NCBI GenBank assembly: GCA_964627255.1
Contig: CAZVIN010000120.1
Location: forward strand, 1-36,481
From: CALLJL01 sp964627255
GTDB taxonomy: Bacteria > Acidobacteriota > Aminicenantia > Aminicenantales > CALLJL01
Reading direction: 5' to 3'
DNA: 36,481 nucleotides
Shown: positions 14,847 through 24,023 of the stretch, one piece after another
Layout of the letters: every line of letters starts with the position of its first letter
Numbering within the stretch: the stretch's first letter is position 1
Notes under the pieces: generated by a model
Told to the model about the DNA's origin: nothing
What the model saw: the letters and a program-made list of their open reading frames with translations, nothing else
Databases searched by the model: none
Made by a program: the position numbers and the translations under genes

Positions 14847-17645
14847 ATGTTTGGACAATCCTTTGCTTCCGGCAAAAAACGGACCTCTTTTCTTTTGGCA
14901 ATTTTAGCTCTAATCGATACTGGGCACTTTGTTCCCAAAGTTAGAGTCTGGTCAAGAAGGATAAAGCCTGCCGATTTATTTATTGCTATTATAATGTTAT
15001 TAATCCTTCTCCCCTCCTGCCAGAAGGAAAGCTCCATCGGTCGAACAGATGAACCGGTTGGCTACAGAGCGGATGGGACAGCTATAGTCCCAGTGAATCA
15101 AGTCTTAGCTTCCTATGGCTCTCAGGTTAGTCTTCCGGGACTAAGACCTCAGGGACTGGCTATCTCGCCTGATGGTCGGCTGGTCGCTGTGTCGGGCAAA
15201 ACGAGCGCGCTTTTAATTATTGACCCTTCTGACCTGAAAATCCTGCAACAGGTTCCGTTCCCTTCCGAAAGCCAAAATGAACCTGTTCCTGAGCTAACTT
15301 CACCCCAGGTCATTAATCCCGACGAGGAAGGTCAGCTTAGTTATAACGGCCTGATTTTTTCTCCTGACGGCCAGAAAATTTATCTCAGCAACGTTAACGG
15401 AAGTATTAAAGTCTTTACCGTGGCGGCTAATGGTCTGGTGCGGCCTTCTCATTCCATCCCCCTGCCGCCGGCTAACGCCCCGCGGCGAAAAGAAGAGATA
15501 CCGGCTGGCTTAGCTCTCAGTCAGGATGGCCGGAAGCTTTATGTCTGCGGCAATTTATCCAACCAGGTTTTGGAAATAGATACCTATTTCGGCCGGGTGA
15601 TGAGGACCTTTATGGTCGGCGTCGCTCCTTATGAGGTAATCCTCCTTAAGAACAAGGCCTACGTTAGCAATTGGGGAGGTCGACGACCCGAAAAAGCCGA
15701 TTTAGTTGGTCCGGCAGGCCGAGGCACCGTAGTCAAGGTTGACCCGGAAAAATATATTGCCAAGGAAGGTTCAATCAGCGTAATTGATTTAGAATCAGGC
15801 CAAACCATTAAAGAAATCCTCACTCATCTCCACTCCTCCGCCTTAGCTATTTCCCCTGATAGCCACTACCTCGTTTGCGCCAACGCCGCTTCGGATAATT
15901 TAAGTGTTATCGATACAGGAATAGATGAGGTAGTCGAAACCATCTGGGTTAAGAGAAGCCCGGCCGACCTTTTCGGAGCTTCACCTAACGCCCTTTGTTT
16001 TACTCCTGATGGCCAGAAACTCCTGGTCGCTAACGGAACCCAGAATGCGGTGGCTGTCATTGACTTTAAGCCAAAAAAGAAAAGGTCTCAGCTTAAAGGA
16101 TTAATTCCTGTTGGCTGGTTTCCAGGGGCCTTGGTCTGGGATGCTCATAGCCAGAAGCTTTGGGTTGCTAATATTAAAGGCTTACCTGATAGGCCAAAGC
16201 TTGAAGAAAAGACAGGCCTGGTAGGCTTTAATTCGCACCAATACACAGGCTCAATTTCTGTCTTCAACCTGCCTCGCTCCAAAGAACTCAAAAAACTCAC
16301 CCAGAGGGTATTGGCCAATTTTCATCAAGAAAGAATTAAGGAAACCCTGCAAAAGCCTCGGCCCAACGTTCAGCCGCTTCCGGTGCCAGAAAGGATTGGC
16401 GAACCCAGTCTCATCAAACACGTGATTTATATAATTAAAGAAAACCGTACCTACGACCAGGTTCTTGGCGATATTCCCGAGGGCAACGGTAATCCCGCTC
16501 TCTGCCTTTTTGGTGAGGAAGTAACCCCTAATCAACATAAACTGGTAAAGGAATTTGTTCTCCTCGATAACATCTATTGCAGCGGCATTCTGAGCGCTGA
16601 TGGCCATCAATGGTCGACCAGCGCCTTTGGCACCGACTATTTAGAAAAATCCTTTGCGGGCTGGCCCCGCAGTTATCCGGACGGAATGGGCGAAGACGAA
16701 GTTGATGCCTTGGCTTATGCGCCAACTGGTTTTATCTGGGATAATTGCCTTAGGCATGGCGTATCAATCTGGAATTTTGGAGAATTTGCGATGCCCGACT
16801 GTCGCTGGCGAGACCCCGAGCAGCCTGGCCAGCCAACCTGGCAAGATTTCTGGGAGGAATACCTCTCCGGTCGCAACCAAGTTATTATCGGTAGTCAACC
16901 CGGAATTCCTTCTATTGCTAAGTTCACCCCAACCGATTATGTTGGCTGGAACATGAGCGTTCCTGATGTCTGGCGGGCGAAATACATAAAAAATCAAATC
17001 AAAAAATGGGAGGAGGAAGGCGAAATGCCTCAACTCATCATCATCTGCCTGCCCAATGACCATACGAGCGGCACAAAACCCGGCATGCCCACACCTCGAG
17101 CGGCGGTGGCCGATAATGACTTGGCCTTCGGGCAAATTATTGAGGCTTTTAGCCATAGCAGCTTCTGGCCGCAAATGGCTATTTTCGCTATTGAAGATGA
17201 CCCGCAGAATGGGTTCGACCACGTGAGTGGCTATAGAACAACAGCTTATTTGGCTGGCCCATACGTGAAAAGAGGCGCTGTTATCCATTCCCAATACAAC
17301 ACAACCAGCATCCTGCGAACGATTGAGCAAATCTTGGGTTTACCGCCCATGAACCAGTTTGATGCTGCCGCCACCCCGATGTTCGATTGCTTCACCCTAA
17401 AACCTGATTTTCTGCCCTTTATCTCTGTGCTTAATCGTGTCCCTCTTGATGAATTGAACCCCGAGCCCAAAAATATCGCTGACCGTCTCCTCCGGAAAAA
17501 TGCAACTCTTTCCTCTAACTTGAATTTTAATCGTATCGATGCTTGCCCAGAGACTTTGCTTAACCGCATCATTTGGCACTCGATTAAAGGTTCGAACGCT
17601 CCCTATCCTTATTGGGCCGTGACCATCGTCCAGGATGATGATTAA
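14847..17645 (+). CDS. Lipoprotein with YncE-like propeller and phosphoesterase (alkaline phosphatase-like) domain
   Basis: A 932-aa envelope protein. A lipobox LLPSC places the lipidated cysteine at residue 58 from the chosen ATG. The signal region is unusually long and has an extra hydrophobic stretch (residues 14-25) before the true signal core. Residues about 90-470 form a YVTN/YncE-type beta-propeller with repeated SPDG and INLESG-like blades. The C-terminal part (about 505-860) is a phosphoesterase-family domain of the alkaline phosphatase superfamily: KENRTYDQVLGD from residue 531, LLDN, and EDDPQNGFDH at 783-792, which carry likely metal ligands. The combination is a known bifunctional architecture; the natural substrate is not known. 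The promoter at 14791-14819 supports ATG 14847. It is divergent from a GntR regulator that may control it. Confidence 0.87.
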   Translation: MFGQSFASGKKRTSFLLAILALIDTGHFVPKVRVWSRRIKPADLFIAIIMLLILLPSCQKESSIGRTDEPVGYRADGTAIVPVNQVLASYGSQVSLPGLRPQGLAISPDGRLVAVSGKTSALLIIDPSDLKILQQVPFPSESQNEPVPELTSPQVINPDEEGQLSYNGLIFSPDGQKIYLSNVNGSIKVFTVAANGLVRPSHSIPLPPANAPRRKEEIPAGLALSQDGRKLYVCGNLSNQVLEIDTYFGRVMRTFMVGVAPYEVILLKNKAYVSNWGGRRPEKADLVGPAGRGTVVKVDPEKYIAKEGSISVIDLESGQTIKEILTHLHSSALAISPDSHYLVCANAASDNLSVIDTGIDEVVETIWVKRSPADLFGASPNALCFTPDGQKLLVANGTQNAVAVIDFKPKKKRSQLKGLIPVGWFPGALVWDAHSQKLWVANIKGLPDRPKLEEKTGLVGFNSHQYTGSISVFNLPRSKELKKLTQRVLANFHQERIKETLQKPRPNVQPLPVPERIGEPSLIKHVIYIIKENRTYDQVLGDIPEGNGNPALCLFGEEVTPNQHKLVKEFVLLDNIYCSGILSADGHQWSTSAFGTDYLEKSFAGWPRSYPDGMGEDEVDALAYAPTGFIWDNCLRHGVSIWNFGEFAMPDCRWRDPEQPGQPTWQDFWEEYLSGRNQVIIGSQPGIPSIAKFTPTDYVGWNMSVPDVWRAKYIKNQIKKWEEEGEMPQLIIICLPNDHTSGTKPGMPTPRAAVADNDLAFGQIIEAFSHSSFWPQMAIFAIEDDPQNGFDHVSGYRTTAYLAGPYVKRGAVIHSQYNTTSILRTIEQILGLPPMNQFDAAATPMFDCFTLKPDFLPFISVLNRVPLDELNPEPKNIADRLLRKNATLSSNLNFNRIDACPETLLNRIIWHSIKGSNAPYPYWAVTIVQDDD

Positions 17646-17947
17646 ATCGCCTCTCCCGCGGAATATTTTCACGCATTTATTTCGAGTCGTTTTCTCTTCA
17701 GATTTTAGCTGATCTTTAACCCAATCAACCTATTCTGGAGGCTAATTTGTGGGTCAAAAAATAGGGCCTTGCCCAGTAAAACGAACATCTCTGACCTAGC
17801 CGCCGCTGCCTTTCTCTTCAAATTTCTATGCCTCTACCTCTTCTAACTTGTATAAATCCACTCTCCCCTAATTTTTTAATGTGAAAAATTGATAAAAAAA
17901 TTGGGGCCTTCCAGCAGGAAGGCCCCAACTTACGGAAGACTTAACGC
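17646..17947. other. Intergenic region between phosphoesterase and TonB receptor genes
   Basis: The region lies between convergent genes. It contains the strong leftward terminator at 17894-17928, listed separately. I see no coding sequence and no obvious terminator for the rightward phosphoesterase gene in the first 230 bases. Confidence 0.5.
17894..17928 (-). terminator. Strong intrinsic terminator of the TonB receptor gene
   Basis: A perfect 12-bp stem (TTGGGGCCTTCC at 17901-17912 with its complement at 17917-17928) closes a 4-nt loop. On the minus strand it is followed by seven U residues (17900 down to 17894). It lies 20 bases after the receptor stop codon. Confidence 0.92.
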
Positions 17948-20900
17948 CTAGAATTCGAAGCGGATACCGAACCGCGCAACCCTTGGGTTGAGAACTTCGT
18001 TGGCCAATCCGTAGGTCGCGTTGGGAGCGAAATAACCGTTGTGCATATAATAGGTTCCGAGCAGCTTTTCATAGCGACGGTTCATGTGGTTCTGGTTGAA
18101 GATATTAAAAATATCAGCACTCAAGAACACACGGACCCCTTCCATCGTTCTGATTGTTTTTTCAATTCTAAGGTCTAAATTCCAGAAGAAAGGCAGTCTC
18201 TCCTTTCCCCATTCCTGCGTATAAACAGTAATAGATTGGTTATAGGGATTAGGTGCGTTGTAATCAACTATTGTTAAAGTATGAGGAACTAAGTGTCCTT
18301 CTCGAGCGTTAAAATTGAAGGATACATTAAAATCATAAGGAAGCTGATAGAGGCCGGATAACTTTACCAAAATTCGCGAAAATCCGGGGATGGAAATCTT
18401 ACCACTTCCGCCACCCATGTAAGGGGCATAGATTTTATTATCAACCGCCCACAAATTGGTAGGATTCATGTAGCCATTCTTACCATAGTGAATTTTCTGC
18501 ATCTGGAGAGTTAGAGAGCTATTAAGCATCCAGCGATGGGAAAGACGTTTATTTACCCGTAGCTCTGTCCCGTACCAATCGCGATAGTAATCAGGCACCC
18601 TCTCTAAGTAGAGGAAATAGCGGTAGGGAATGCCGCCTTTTCTTAAATAATATGGCTTACCAGAGGCTTCTTCAGTCGATTTCCCTCCGACAGTAGCCGG
18701 AATGGTTCCAATCTTAATATATTCCGCCTGCGACTCTTTCTGCTTTGTATTTGGATCGTACTCTATAGCCCAGTTAAATCGGTCGAACTTGCGGTAACCA
18801 AAATCCAACGAAATACCCAAATCGGCCAATAACTCTCTTTCTAAGGTTAGAAGAAATTCGGTTGTCCGCTGGGAAGTAGCGTTGCTATCCACGGTATAAC
18901 GAGACGGGCCAAGGTTAAGAGGGTTAGTGATGTCATAGCCAGACCACATGATTCCGTAGGCACCCGTCGCGTCGCCAATTAAATTACCCGCATCGTCGAA
19001 GACACGTTGAGGTGCATAATTAGTGGCGGTTCGCCAGAAAAGTTCGCTGAGCTCGACTTTGCTGTTATTGTTATTATCCAACCAATAAAAGTTCATTGAG
19101 CCACCAGTAGCGTAGGGCATGAAATAACTGGCCCATCCAGTTCCCATGAACTCGCCATATTGAGCAAAGGAAAACTTGGCAATAGTCTTACCATCTCCCG
19201 TAACGTCATAAGTTATGCCGAGACGAGGTGATAAAATCTTCCAGCTCGAGTCGGGTTTAATCGATTTAACGGGTAGGCCAGGGAGCACTTTATCGATAGC
19301 TGCAATCACTTTGGCATCAAAATTATCCTTCCATACCTTGCTATCTTTATCTACCGCTACCCTGGTAAATTCCTCAATTGAAGGTTTTTGATAATCAAAG
19401 CGCAAGCCGAGAATGACATTGAGTCTTTTGTAGCTGATTGTGTCGCTAAAATAACCTGTATATTGCTTTACATAATTGTTATCGCTCTGACCACCACGCC
19501 AAACTTCAATCAACTGGATTCCAGGAACTAGGTCTGGCTTATTATCACCAGTAATGTCCAAGGTAAGCGTGTTATAATTGTAACGCCGTCGAGTGTTACC
19601 TGGCCACGTCGAAGTATGAGCCCCATTGCTCAAACGCCATTCGCCGCCAATCTTAAACTCGTGACTGGCTCCAAGAAGAGCGTCGTTAAAATAATTAGCT
19701 TGAAGGTAGGCTGAGTGCGAGGGTCTGCTGGCTCGATAGTAACTATAAGAGTTATACCAGATTCCTCTTGTTACATCATACGCCGCCCATTTTTCAATGT
19801 TTAAATCGTCCATCGGAGTCAGGTTAAAACCAGCATCGTTAAAAGAATACCGCGCGGAAATAAACAAGTTGTCGCTGAACATGTGGTCATCCTGGATCTT
19901 ATATATAGGGCTGCCAAAATGATATTTCCCCGATTGATAATAACCACCAGGGAAGGCATAACTGGAATCGCGGCCGTACTTATATTTGGCTCCAACATGA
20001 GCAAATGCTTCAATCCTATTTTGAGCGATAAGCTGGGCGTTAATCTTAAAAGAGTAGTTCTGAAGCAAGGTATCGTCTTTGGCTCCATAAATATTATTCG
20101 TCCAGATGTCCTGAACTCCGTAGGAAATCCACCACCAGAGCTTGTCTCTGACGAGTGGGCCACCAACATTAACTCCGTAATCTTTAATAGCCCTAATTTT
20201 ATTAACACCCTTAACACCCTCATTTTTCAGGGCCTCAGTCAGGTTATCTGCCTGGAACTTTTCGTCGGTATAGTAAAATCTGGCACCAACACCCAGCCTG
20301 TTACCACCCCTTCTGGTAACCAGGTTAAGGCCAATTCCCCCTGTCATTTGGGTTACATCAGCACCGCCAGTAGTAATCTGTATTTCCTCGAAGGCATCAA
20401 AATCAAAATAGGAGGGAGAAGCGACAGCTGCGGGGTCAGTGATGACGACACCGTCCATCCCCCAGACTGTCGAGCCCCCGCCTTTGGCATAATGAGCTGA
20501 TTGTTGCCCGGATTCTGACCCTCCGACATTTTCCCGGTCAACCATAATCCCTGGTGCCATTTGAAGGATAACCCAGGGGTCCCTGGCTGTGGGTAAAGAT
20601 TGGAGGGCAACGTGGTCGACATTAATCCCCACTGAAGTTCTTTTAGTTTCGACTACAGGAAGAGGCGCGGTCACCGTAATGGTTTCTTCAATCACCCCTG
20701 GTTCCATTGCCAGGGTAAGCTCAGTATTAGCGTTAACCGTAACCACAATATTTTCCCTGATAAGAGTCTTAAATCCAGCTAATTCAGCTTTAATGACATA
20801 ATCTCGAGCTGGGTCAAGACGAAGAAAGCGGAAAAGGCCTTCAGCTGAAGTTAAAGCGGTCATCGGCGAGATTAAGACCCCAGTCAAAGTAATCGTTACT

Positions 20901-21019
20901 CCTGGCAGAGGGTTACCTTCTTGGTCTACAACCCGGCCATAAATATTTCCGGTTTGGACCTGGGCCCCCAGATTTACCACAGTACAAATTAAAAACAAGC
21001 TAATTACTAATTTTTTCAT
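17948..21019 (-). CDS. TonB-dependent receptor, Oar-like, 1023 aa
   Basis: A second large outer-membrane receptor. A signal peptide (residues 1-20, ending GAQ) precedes a carboxypeptidase-regulatory-like domain (about 22-105), a plug domain (about 118-235, with STVWGMDGVVITDP) and a barrel that ends in RFGIRFEF. AAGGAGG precedes the ATG by a normal distance. Two stretches in the barrel resemble calcium-binding loops: 488-496 (DITGDNKPD) and 648-659 (DNNNNSKVELSE), probably in extracellular loops. It is longer than the 889-aa receptor in this window and shares only the general architecture with it. No enzyme gene is adjacent, so the substrate is open. It has a dedicated terminator and appears to be monocistronic. 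Confidence 0.9.
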   Translation of the reverse strand: MKKLVISLFLICTVVNLGAQVQTGNIYGRVVDQEGNPLPGVTITLTGVLISPMTALTSAEGLFRFLRLDPARDYVIKAELAGFKTLIRENIVVTVNANTELTLAMEPGVIEETITVTAPLPVVETKRTSVGINVDHVALQSLPTARDPWVILQMAPGIMVDRENVGGSESGQQSAHYAKGGGSTVWGMDGVVITDPAAVASPSYFDFDAFEEIQITTGGADVTQMTGGIGLNLVTRRGGNRLGVGARFYYTDEKFQADNLTEALKNEGVKGVNKIRAIKDYGVNVGGPLVRDKLWWWISYGVQDIWTNNIYGAKDDTLLQNYSFKINAQLIAQNRIEAFAHVGAKYKYGRDSSYAFPGGYYQSGKYHFGSPIYKIQDDHMFSDNLFISARYSFNDAGFNLTPMDDLNIEKWAAYDVTRGIWYNSYSYYRASRPSHSAYLQANYFNDALLGASHEFKIGGEWRLSNGAHTSTWPGNTRRRYNYNTLTLDITGDNKPDLVPGIQLIEVWRGGQSDNNYVKQYTGYFSDTISYKRLNVILGLRFDYQKPSIEEFTRVAVDKDSKVWKDNFDAKVIAAIDKVLPGLPVKSIKPDSSWKILSPRLGITYDVTGDGKTIAKFSFAQYGEFMGTGWASYFMPYATGGSMNFYWLDNNNNSKVELSELFWRTATNYAPQRVFDDAGNLIGDATGAYGIMWSGYDITNPLNLGPSRYTVDSNATSQRTTEFLLTLERELLADLGISLDFGYRKFDRFNWAIEYDPNTKQKESQAEYIKIGTIPATVGGKSTEEASGKPYYLRKGGIPYRYFLYLERVPDYYRDWYGTELRVNKRLSHRWMLNSSLTLQMQKIHYGKNGYMNPTNLWAVDNKIYAPYMGGGSGKISIPGFSRILVKLSGLYQLPYDFNVSFNFNAREGHLVPHTLTIVDYNAPNPYNQSITVYTQEWGKERLPFFWNLDLRIEKTIRTMEGVRVFLSADIFNIFNQNHMNRRYEKLLGTYYMHNGYFAPNATYGLANEVLNPRVARFGIRFEF

Positions 21020-21437
21020 TTGACCTCCTTTTTTTTCCCCTAGTTTCTGTTCTCCCTTTTAACCCGATTAACCGATTTTATCCTGCGTTCTGTTAATTTC
21101 ACCTCCTTTCTATATAAAAATACCCTCCATCTCTTTAAAGCGCTTTTTCTTTTTCCAATTGTGCTCACAATCTATATTTATTGGATATTATATTGTTATT
21201 TATAACTATCACAATAATTTGGAATTGTCAAGGCTCTTAATGAATAGCTATAGTTTTGAGCATCGCGAAAAGAAGTCAGAAGGAGAAACTACAAAAAAAA
21301 TTAAAATGGCCGAGGCAACTCCGGACCTCTCCATTGCCTAAATCAAGACAGAAGGAACTGGATTTGATTTCGGGTTAGTTTTCTGATAAGAATTTGATTG
21401 ACAATCTCGACTAGATTGTCTTTTAGCCTTAAGGACG
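21020..21437. other. Divergent intergenic region between TonB receptor and rfaE1
   Basis: This 418-base region must hold promoters for the leftward receptor gene and the rightward heptose genes. A leftward TTGACA is seen near 21226-21231, but no -10 at a good distance. A hairpin at 21400-21420 is listed separately. No coding sequence is evident. Confidence 0.45.
21400..21420. repeat. 8-bp inverted repeat directly upstream of rfaE1
   Basis: GACAATCT (21400-21407) and AGATTGTC (21413-21420) form a perfect stem with a 5-nt loop and are followed by TTTTAG. A TTGACA hexamer overlaps the left arm. It could be an operator, a weak attenuator-like hairpin or a terminator for upstream transcription; the AT-rich stem makes a strong terminator unlikely. 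Confidence 0.4.
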
Positions 21438-22451
21438 GTGGATGGAAGAGTGAATTCAGAAAAGCAGAGCCTTATGGCTCTCATCGACCAATTCCGAGGC
21501 CAAAAGATTGTTGTGTGGGGTGATTTTATCCTGGACGAATATCTTTTTGGCACCACCCGTCGCATCTCTCGAGAAGCCCCGGTTCTTATAATTTCTTATG
21601 AGAAACAGGAATTTGCACCCGGAGGAGCTGGCAACTCTCTTCTTAACCTCAAGGCACTCGGCGCCGACCCCATTCCTGTGGGCGTTATTGGCGAGGACGA
21701 AGCGGGCGAAAGAATTCTGTCTTACCTTAAATCGAAGGGTATCCCGACTTCTTCTCTCATTCGCCAGAAAAATTTTCAAACTCCGGTCAAAACCAGAATC
21801 TTAGCCGGGGAAGAGAATACTCGTCATCAACAGGTGCTCCGGATCGACCGCGAGGCTCGAGTTCCAGAAAAAGAAGATTTGCTACGCCGCCTCGTTGGTC
21901 GGCTGGAAAAGGCTTTGACGGGAGCGCAAGCGCTCTTAATTTCTGATTATAACTATCTGACGGTAAAAGTCAGGCTTTTCAACCACGCTTTAGCTGTCTG
22001 TCGTCAGGCCCGTATTCCTGTAACCCTTGATTCTCGTTTCCGCCTTCTTTCCTTCCGCGGGGTGACCATTGCCACTCCGAATGAACCAGAAGTGGAAGCT
22101 GCCCTTCATCTTGCCATTAACCAAGACCGCAAAAAACTAACCAGGGCCGGCCAGTTTCTACTGCGCCGCTTAGCTTCTCAGGCCTTGCTGGTCACTCGCG
22201 GTTCCCACGGAATGGCCTTGTTTGAAAAAAACCGCCAGCCTTTTTTTATCCCGGTTTTTGGTTCAACCGACATTGTTGATGTCACTGGCGCGGGAGATAC
22301 AGTTATCAGCATCGTAACCTTGGCCTTAGCTGCTGGAGCCACTTTCAAGCAAGCCGCTCTTTTAGCAAATTATGGTGGCGGTCTGGTGGTGATGAAAAAA
22401 GGTACGGCGACTGTCTCAGCCGAAGAGCTTAAGGATGCCGTCGCTACTTAA
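21438..22451 (+). CDS. rfaE1: D-glycero-beta-D-manno-heptose-7-phosphate kinase (PfkB family)
   Basis: This cytoplasmic kinase makes heptose-1,7-bisphosphate for the LPS inner-core precursor ADP-heptose. It matches the kinase half of HldE: the N-terminal VVWGDFILDEYLFGTTRRIS, the substrate-binding PGGAGN (61-66) and the C-terminal PfkB signature DVTGAGDT (281-288, catalytic Asp287). The length of about 337 aa is that of a stand-alone kinase. The start is uncertain: GTG 21438, GTG 21450 and ATG 21474 are all in frame and none has a good ribosome site, while the conserved part begins just after the ATG. The next gene, the adenylyltransferase, overlaps the 3' end by 17 bases, so the two halves of HldE are split but coupled here. 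Confidence 0.9.
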   Translation: MDGRVNSEKQSLMALIDQFRGQKIVVWGDFILDEYLFGTTRRISREAPVLIISYEKQEFAPGGAGNSLLNLKALGADPIPVGVIGEDEAGERILSYLKSKGIPTSSLIRQKNFQTPVKTRILAGEENTRHQQVLRIDREARVPEKEDLLRRLVGRLEKALTGAQALLISDYNYLTVKVRLFNHALAVCRQARIPVTLDSRFRLLSFRGVTIATPNEPEVEAALHLAINQDRKKLTRAGQFLLRRLASQALLVTRGSHGMALFEKNRQPFFIPVFGSTDIVDVTGAGDTVISIVTLALAAGATFKQAALLANYGGGLVVMKKGTATVSAEELKDAVAT

Positions 22452-23001
22452 ATCCGCCAAAATAAAATCCCTGCGCCGCTTAAAACAAATAGTGGCCGAA
22501 AGCAAACAAAGGGGCGAGCGAATTGTCTTGGCCAATGGCTGTTTTGACCTGATCCACGCGGGTCACATCCGTTATCTCCAAGCGGCAAAAAGAATGGGCG
22601 ACCGGCTTATCGTGGCCATAAACAGCGACCGCTCGGTGAGGAAAATAAAAGGTGTCGGACGCCCTCTTCTGCCGGCCAAAGAACGAGCCTTTATCCTCGC
22701 CTCCTTCTGGTTTGTTGATTATGTGACTATTTTTAACGAAAAAAACGTGGATAAAGTGTTGGAAACTCTTCGGCCTGATATTCACGTCAAAGGTTCTGAC
22801 TACCGTCTCGAAACAGTCCCAGAGCGAGAGACGGCCAAGAAATTAGGAATAAAAGTGGCTATCGTTGGTGGCCCGAAAATTCGCTCCACCTCAACTGTCA
22901 TTCAGCATATAGCCAGAAAATTGGCCGCGAGGAAAGAAGCGGAAAGCGACCAAGAGGAAAGGCTCGTAAACAAAAGTCATAGGATGAAAAAAATAAAATG
23001 A
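22435..23001 (+). CDS. rfaE2: D-glycero-beta-D-manno-heptose 1-phosphate adenylyltransferase
   Basis: This enzyme transfers AMP to heptose-1-phosphate to give ADP-heptose. It belongs to the cytidylyltransferase-like family: GCFDLIHAGHIRYL with the HxGH motif at 41-44, and RSTSTVI at 150-156 as the second nucleotide-binding motif. In between, GSDYRLETVPE is typical of the HldE C-terminal half. At 188 aa it is slightly longer than usual because of a charged C-terminal tail of about 25 residues. The start overlaps the kinase gene by 17 bases, and its stop overlaps the next start (ATGA), which indicates translational coupling in an LPS-core operon. Confidence 0.92.
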   Translation: MPSLLKSAKIKSLRRLKQIVAESKQRGERIVLANGCFDLIHAGHIRYLQAAKRMGDRLIVAINSDRSVRKIKGVGRPLLPAKERAFILASFWFVDYVTIFNEKNVDKVLETLRPDIHVKGSDYRLETVPERETAKKLGIKVAIVGGPKIRSTSTVIQHIARKLAARKEAESDQEERLVNKSHRMKKIK

Positions 23002-24023
23002 GCGACTTTCTTCTCATTCGCCTTAGTTCCTTGGGCGACATCATCCATACCCTACCTGCTTTCTCGGCCCTCCGGAAATCTTTTCTTGAGGCCAAGATTA
23101 CTTGGGCCGTGGAAGCTTCGGGAAAAGAAATTTTAGAGCTTGTCCCGGGAATAGACCAAATCCTGGTTTGCACCAAAAATCTGCTGGCCGCTGGTTTCAG
23201 AATGAGAAAGAAAGTTAATATAGCTTTAGATTTTCAAGGCCTTCTTAAGTCAGCGATTCTGGCTCTTTTCTCCGGCGCCAACCGCCGCCTCGGGTTTAAC
23301 CGGCTCAACCTAAAAGAACCGCTGGCCCGCTTCTTTTACACGGAATCTATCCCGGCCGTTGACGAATACGCCCATCATGTCGTCTATAAAAATCTTTGCC
23401 TTCTTGAGCCCTTGGGGATTAAGCCAGACCTTGGCATCCAATCTTTTGACTTTCCACTTCAGATTCCTCCTGAGTTGAAAAATCAAGTCCAGGAAAAACT
23501 GCAGGTCAACGGGTATTCTGCTAATCAGCCTCTGCTGGTTTTCAATGTCGGCGCCTCCTGGCCTTCCAAGCGGCTCTCTGCTCCCTTCTGGGTTGAGGTA
23601 ATCAACGGGACAAAAGAAAAAGTCGGTTCAGGAAAAAACCTTCTTCTGCTTTGGGGAAATGAGGAAGAACTGAGCTTAGCTCGAGCTGTTCAGGAAAAAA
23701 CAGAAGTCTTTTTAATTCCTTTTTTATCCGTCAAAGAAGTCGTGGGTTTGGTTAGCCTAACCTCCTTGTTGGTTAGCGGTGACACTTTTGCCCTTCAAGT
23801 CGCTGGCGCTCTGAACATTCCTTGTGTCGGCCTTTTCGGCCCAACCAGCCCCATCCGAAACGGGCCTTTTCGGCCGCATGATGCTATAATCTACGCCGGT
23901 GTCGATTGTAGCCCTTGCTACTACCGGACTTGCACTGCGCCTCGTTGCTGGCAAGCTATAGACCCCAAAAAAGTTATTGAAACCATTGCCAATCAGGTTA
24001 AAACTTATGTCCGCTGTAATTAA
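22998..24023 (+). CDS. waaC: Glycosyltransferase family 9, heptosyltransferase I-like
   Basis: A 341-aa GT-B enzyme expected to add L-glycero-D-manno-heptose from ADP-heptose to the Kdo-lipid A acceptor on the inner face of the membrane. The N-terminal LLIRLSSLGDIIHTLPA is the family signature, and the C-terminal domain has SGDTFALQVAGALNIPCVGLFGPTSP followed by the cysteine-rich stretch CSPCYYRTC and CWQAIDPKKV found in WaaC-like proteins. The upstream ADP-heptose genes strengthen the heptosyltransferase call; whether it is WaaC, WaaF or another GT9 member cannot be settled from sequence alone. The start overlaps rfaE2 by four bases. Confidence 0.85.
   Translation: MSDFLLIRLSSLGDIIHTLPAFSALRKSFLEAKITWAVEASGKEILELVPGIDQILVCTKNLLAAGFRMRKKVNIALDFQGLLKSAILALFSGANRRLGFNRLNLKEPLARFFYTESIPAVDEYAHHVVYKNLCLLEPLGIKPDLGIQSFDFPLQIPPELKNQVQEKLQVNGYSANQPLLVFNVGASWPSKRLSAPFWVEVINGTKEKVGSGKNLLLLWGNEEELSLARAVQEKTEVFLIPFLSVKEVVGLVSLTSLLVSGDTFALQVAGALNIPCVGLFGPTSPIRNGPFRPHDAIIYAGVDCSPCYYRTCTAPRCWQAIDPKKVIETIANQVKTYVRCN

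Noticed and set aside
16764..17330. A 188-codon leftward frame inside the phosphoesterase gene
   Set aside because: It is antisense to a domain with clear family motifs, and has no ribosome site or recognisable content.
19883..20500. A 205-codon rightward frame inside the second TonB receptor gene
   Set aside because: It is antisense to the plug and early barrel region of a clearly coding gene.
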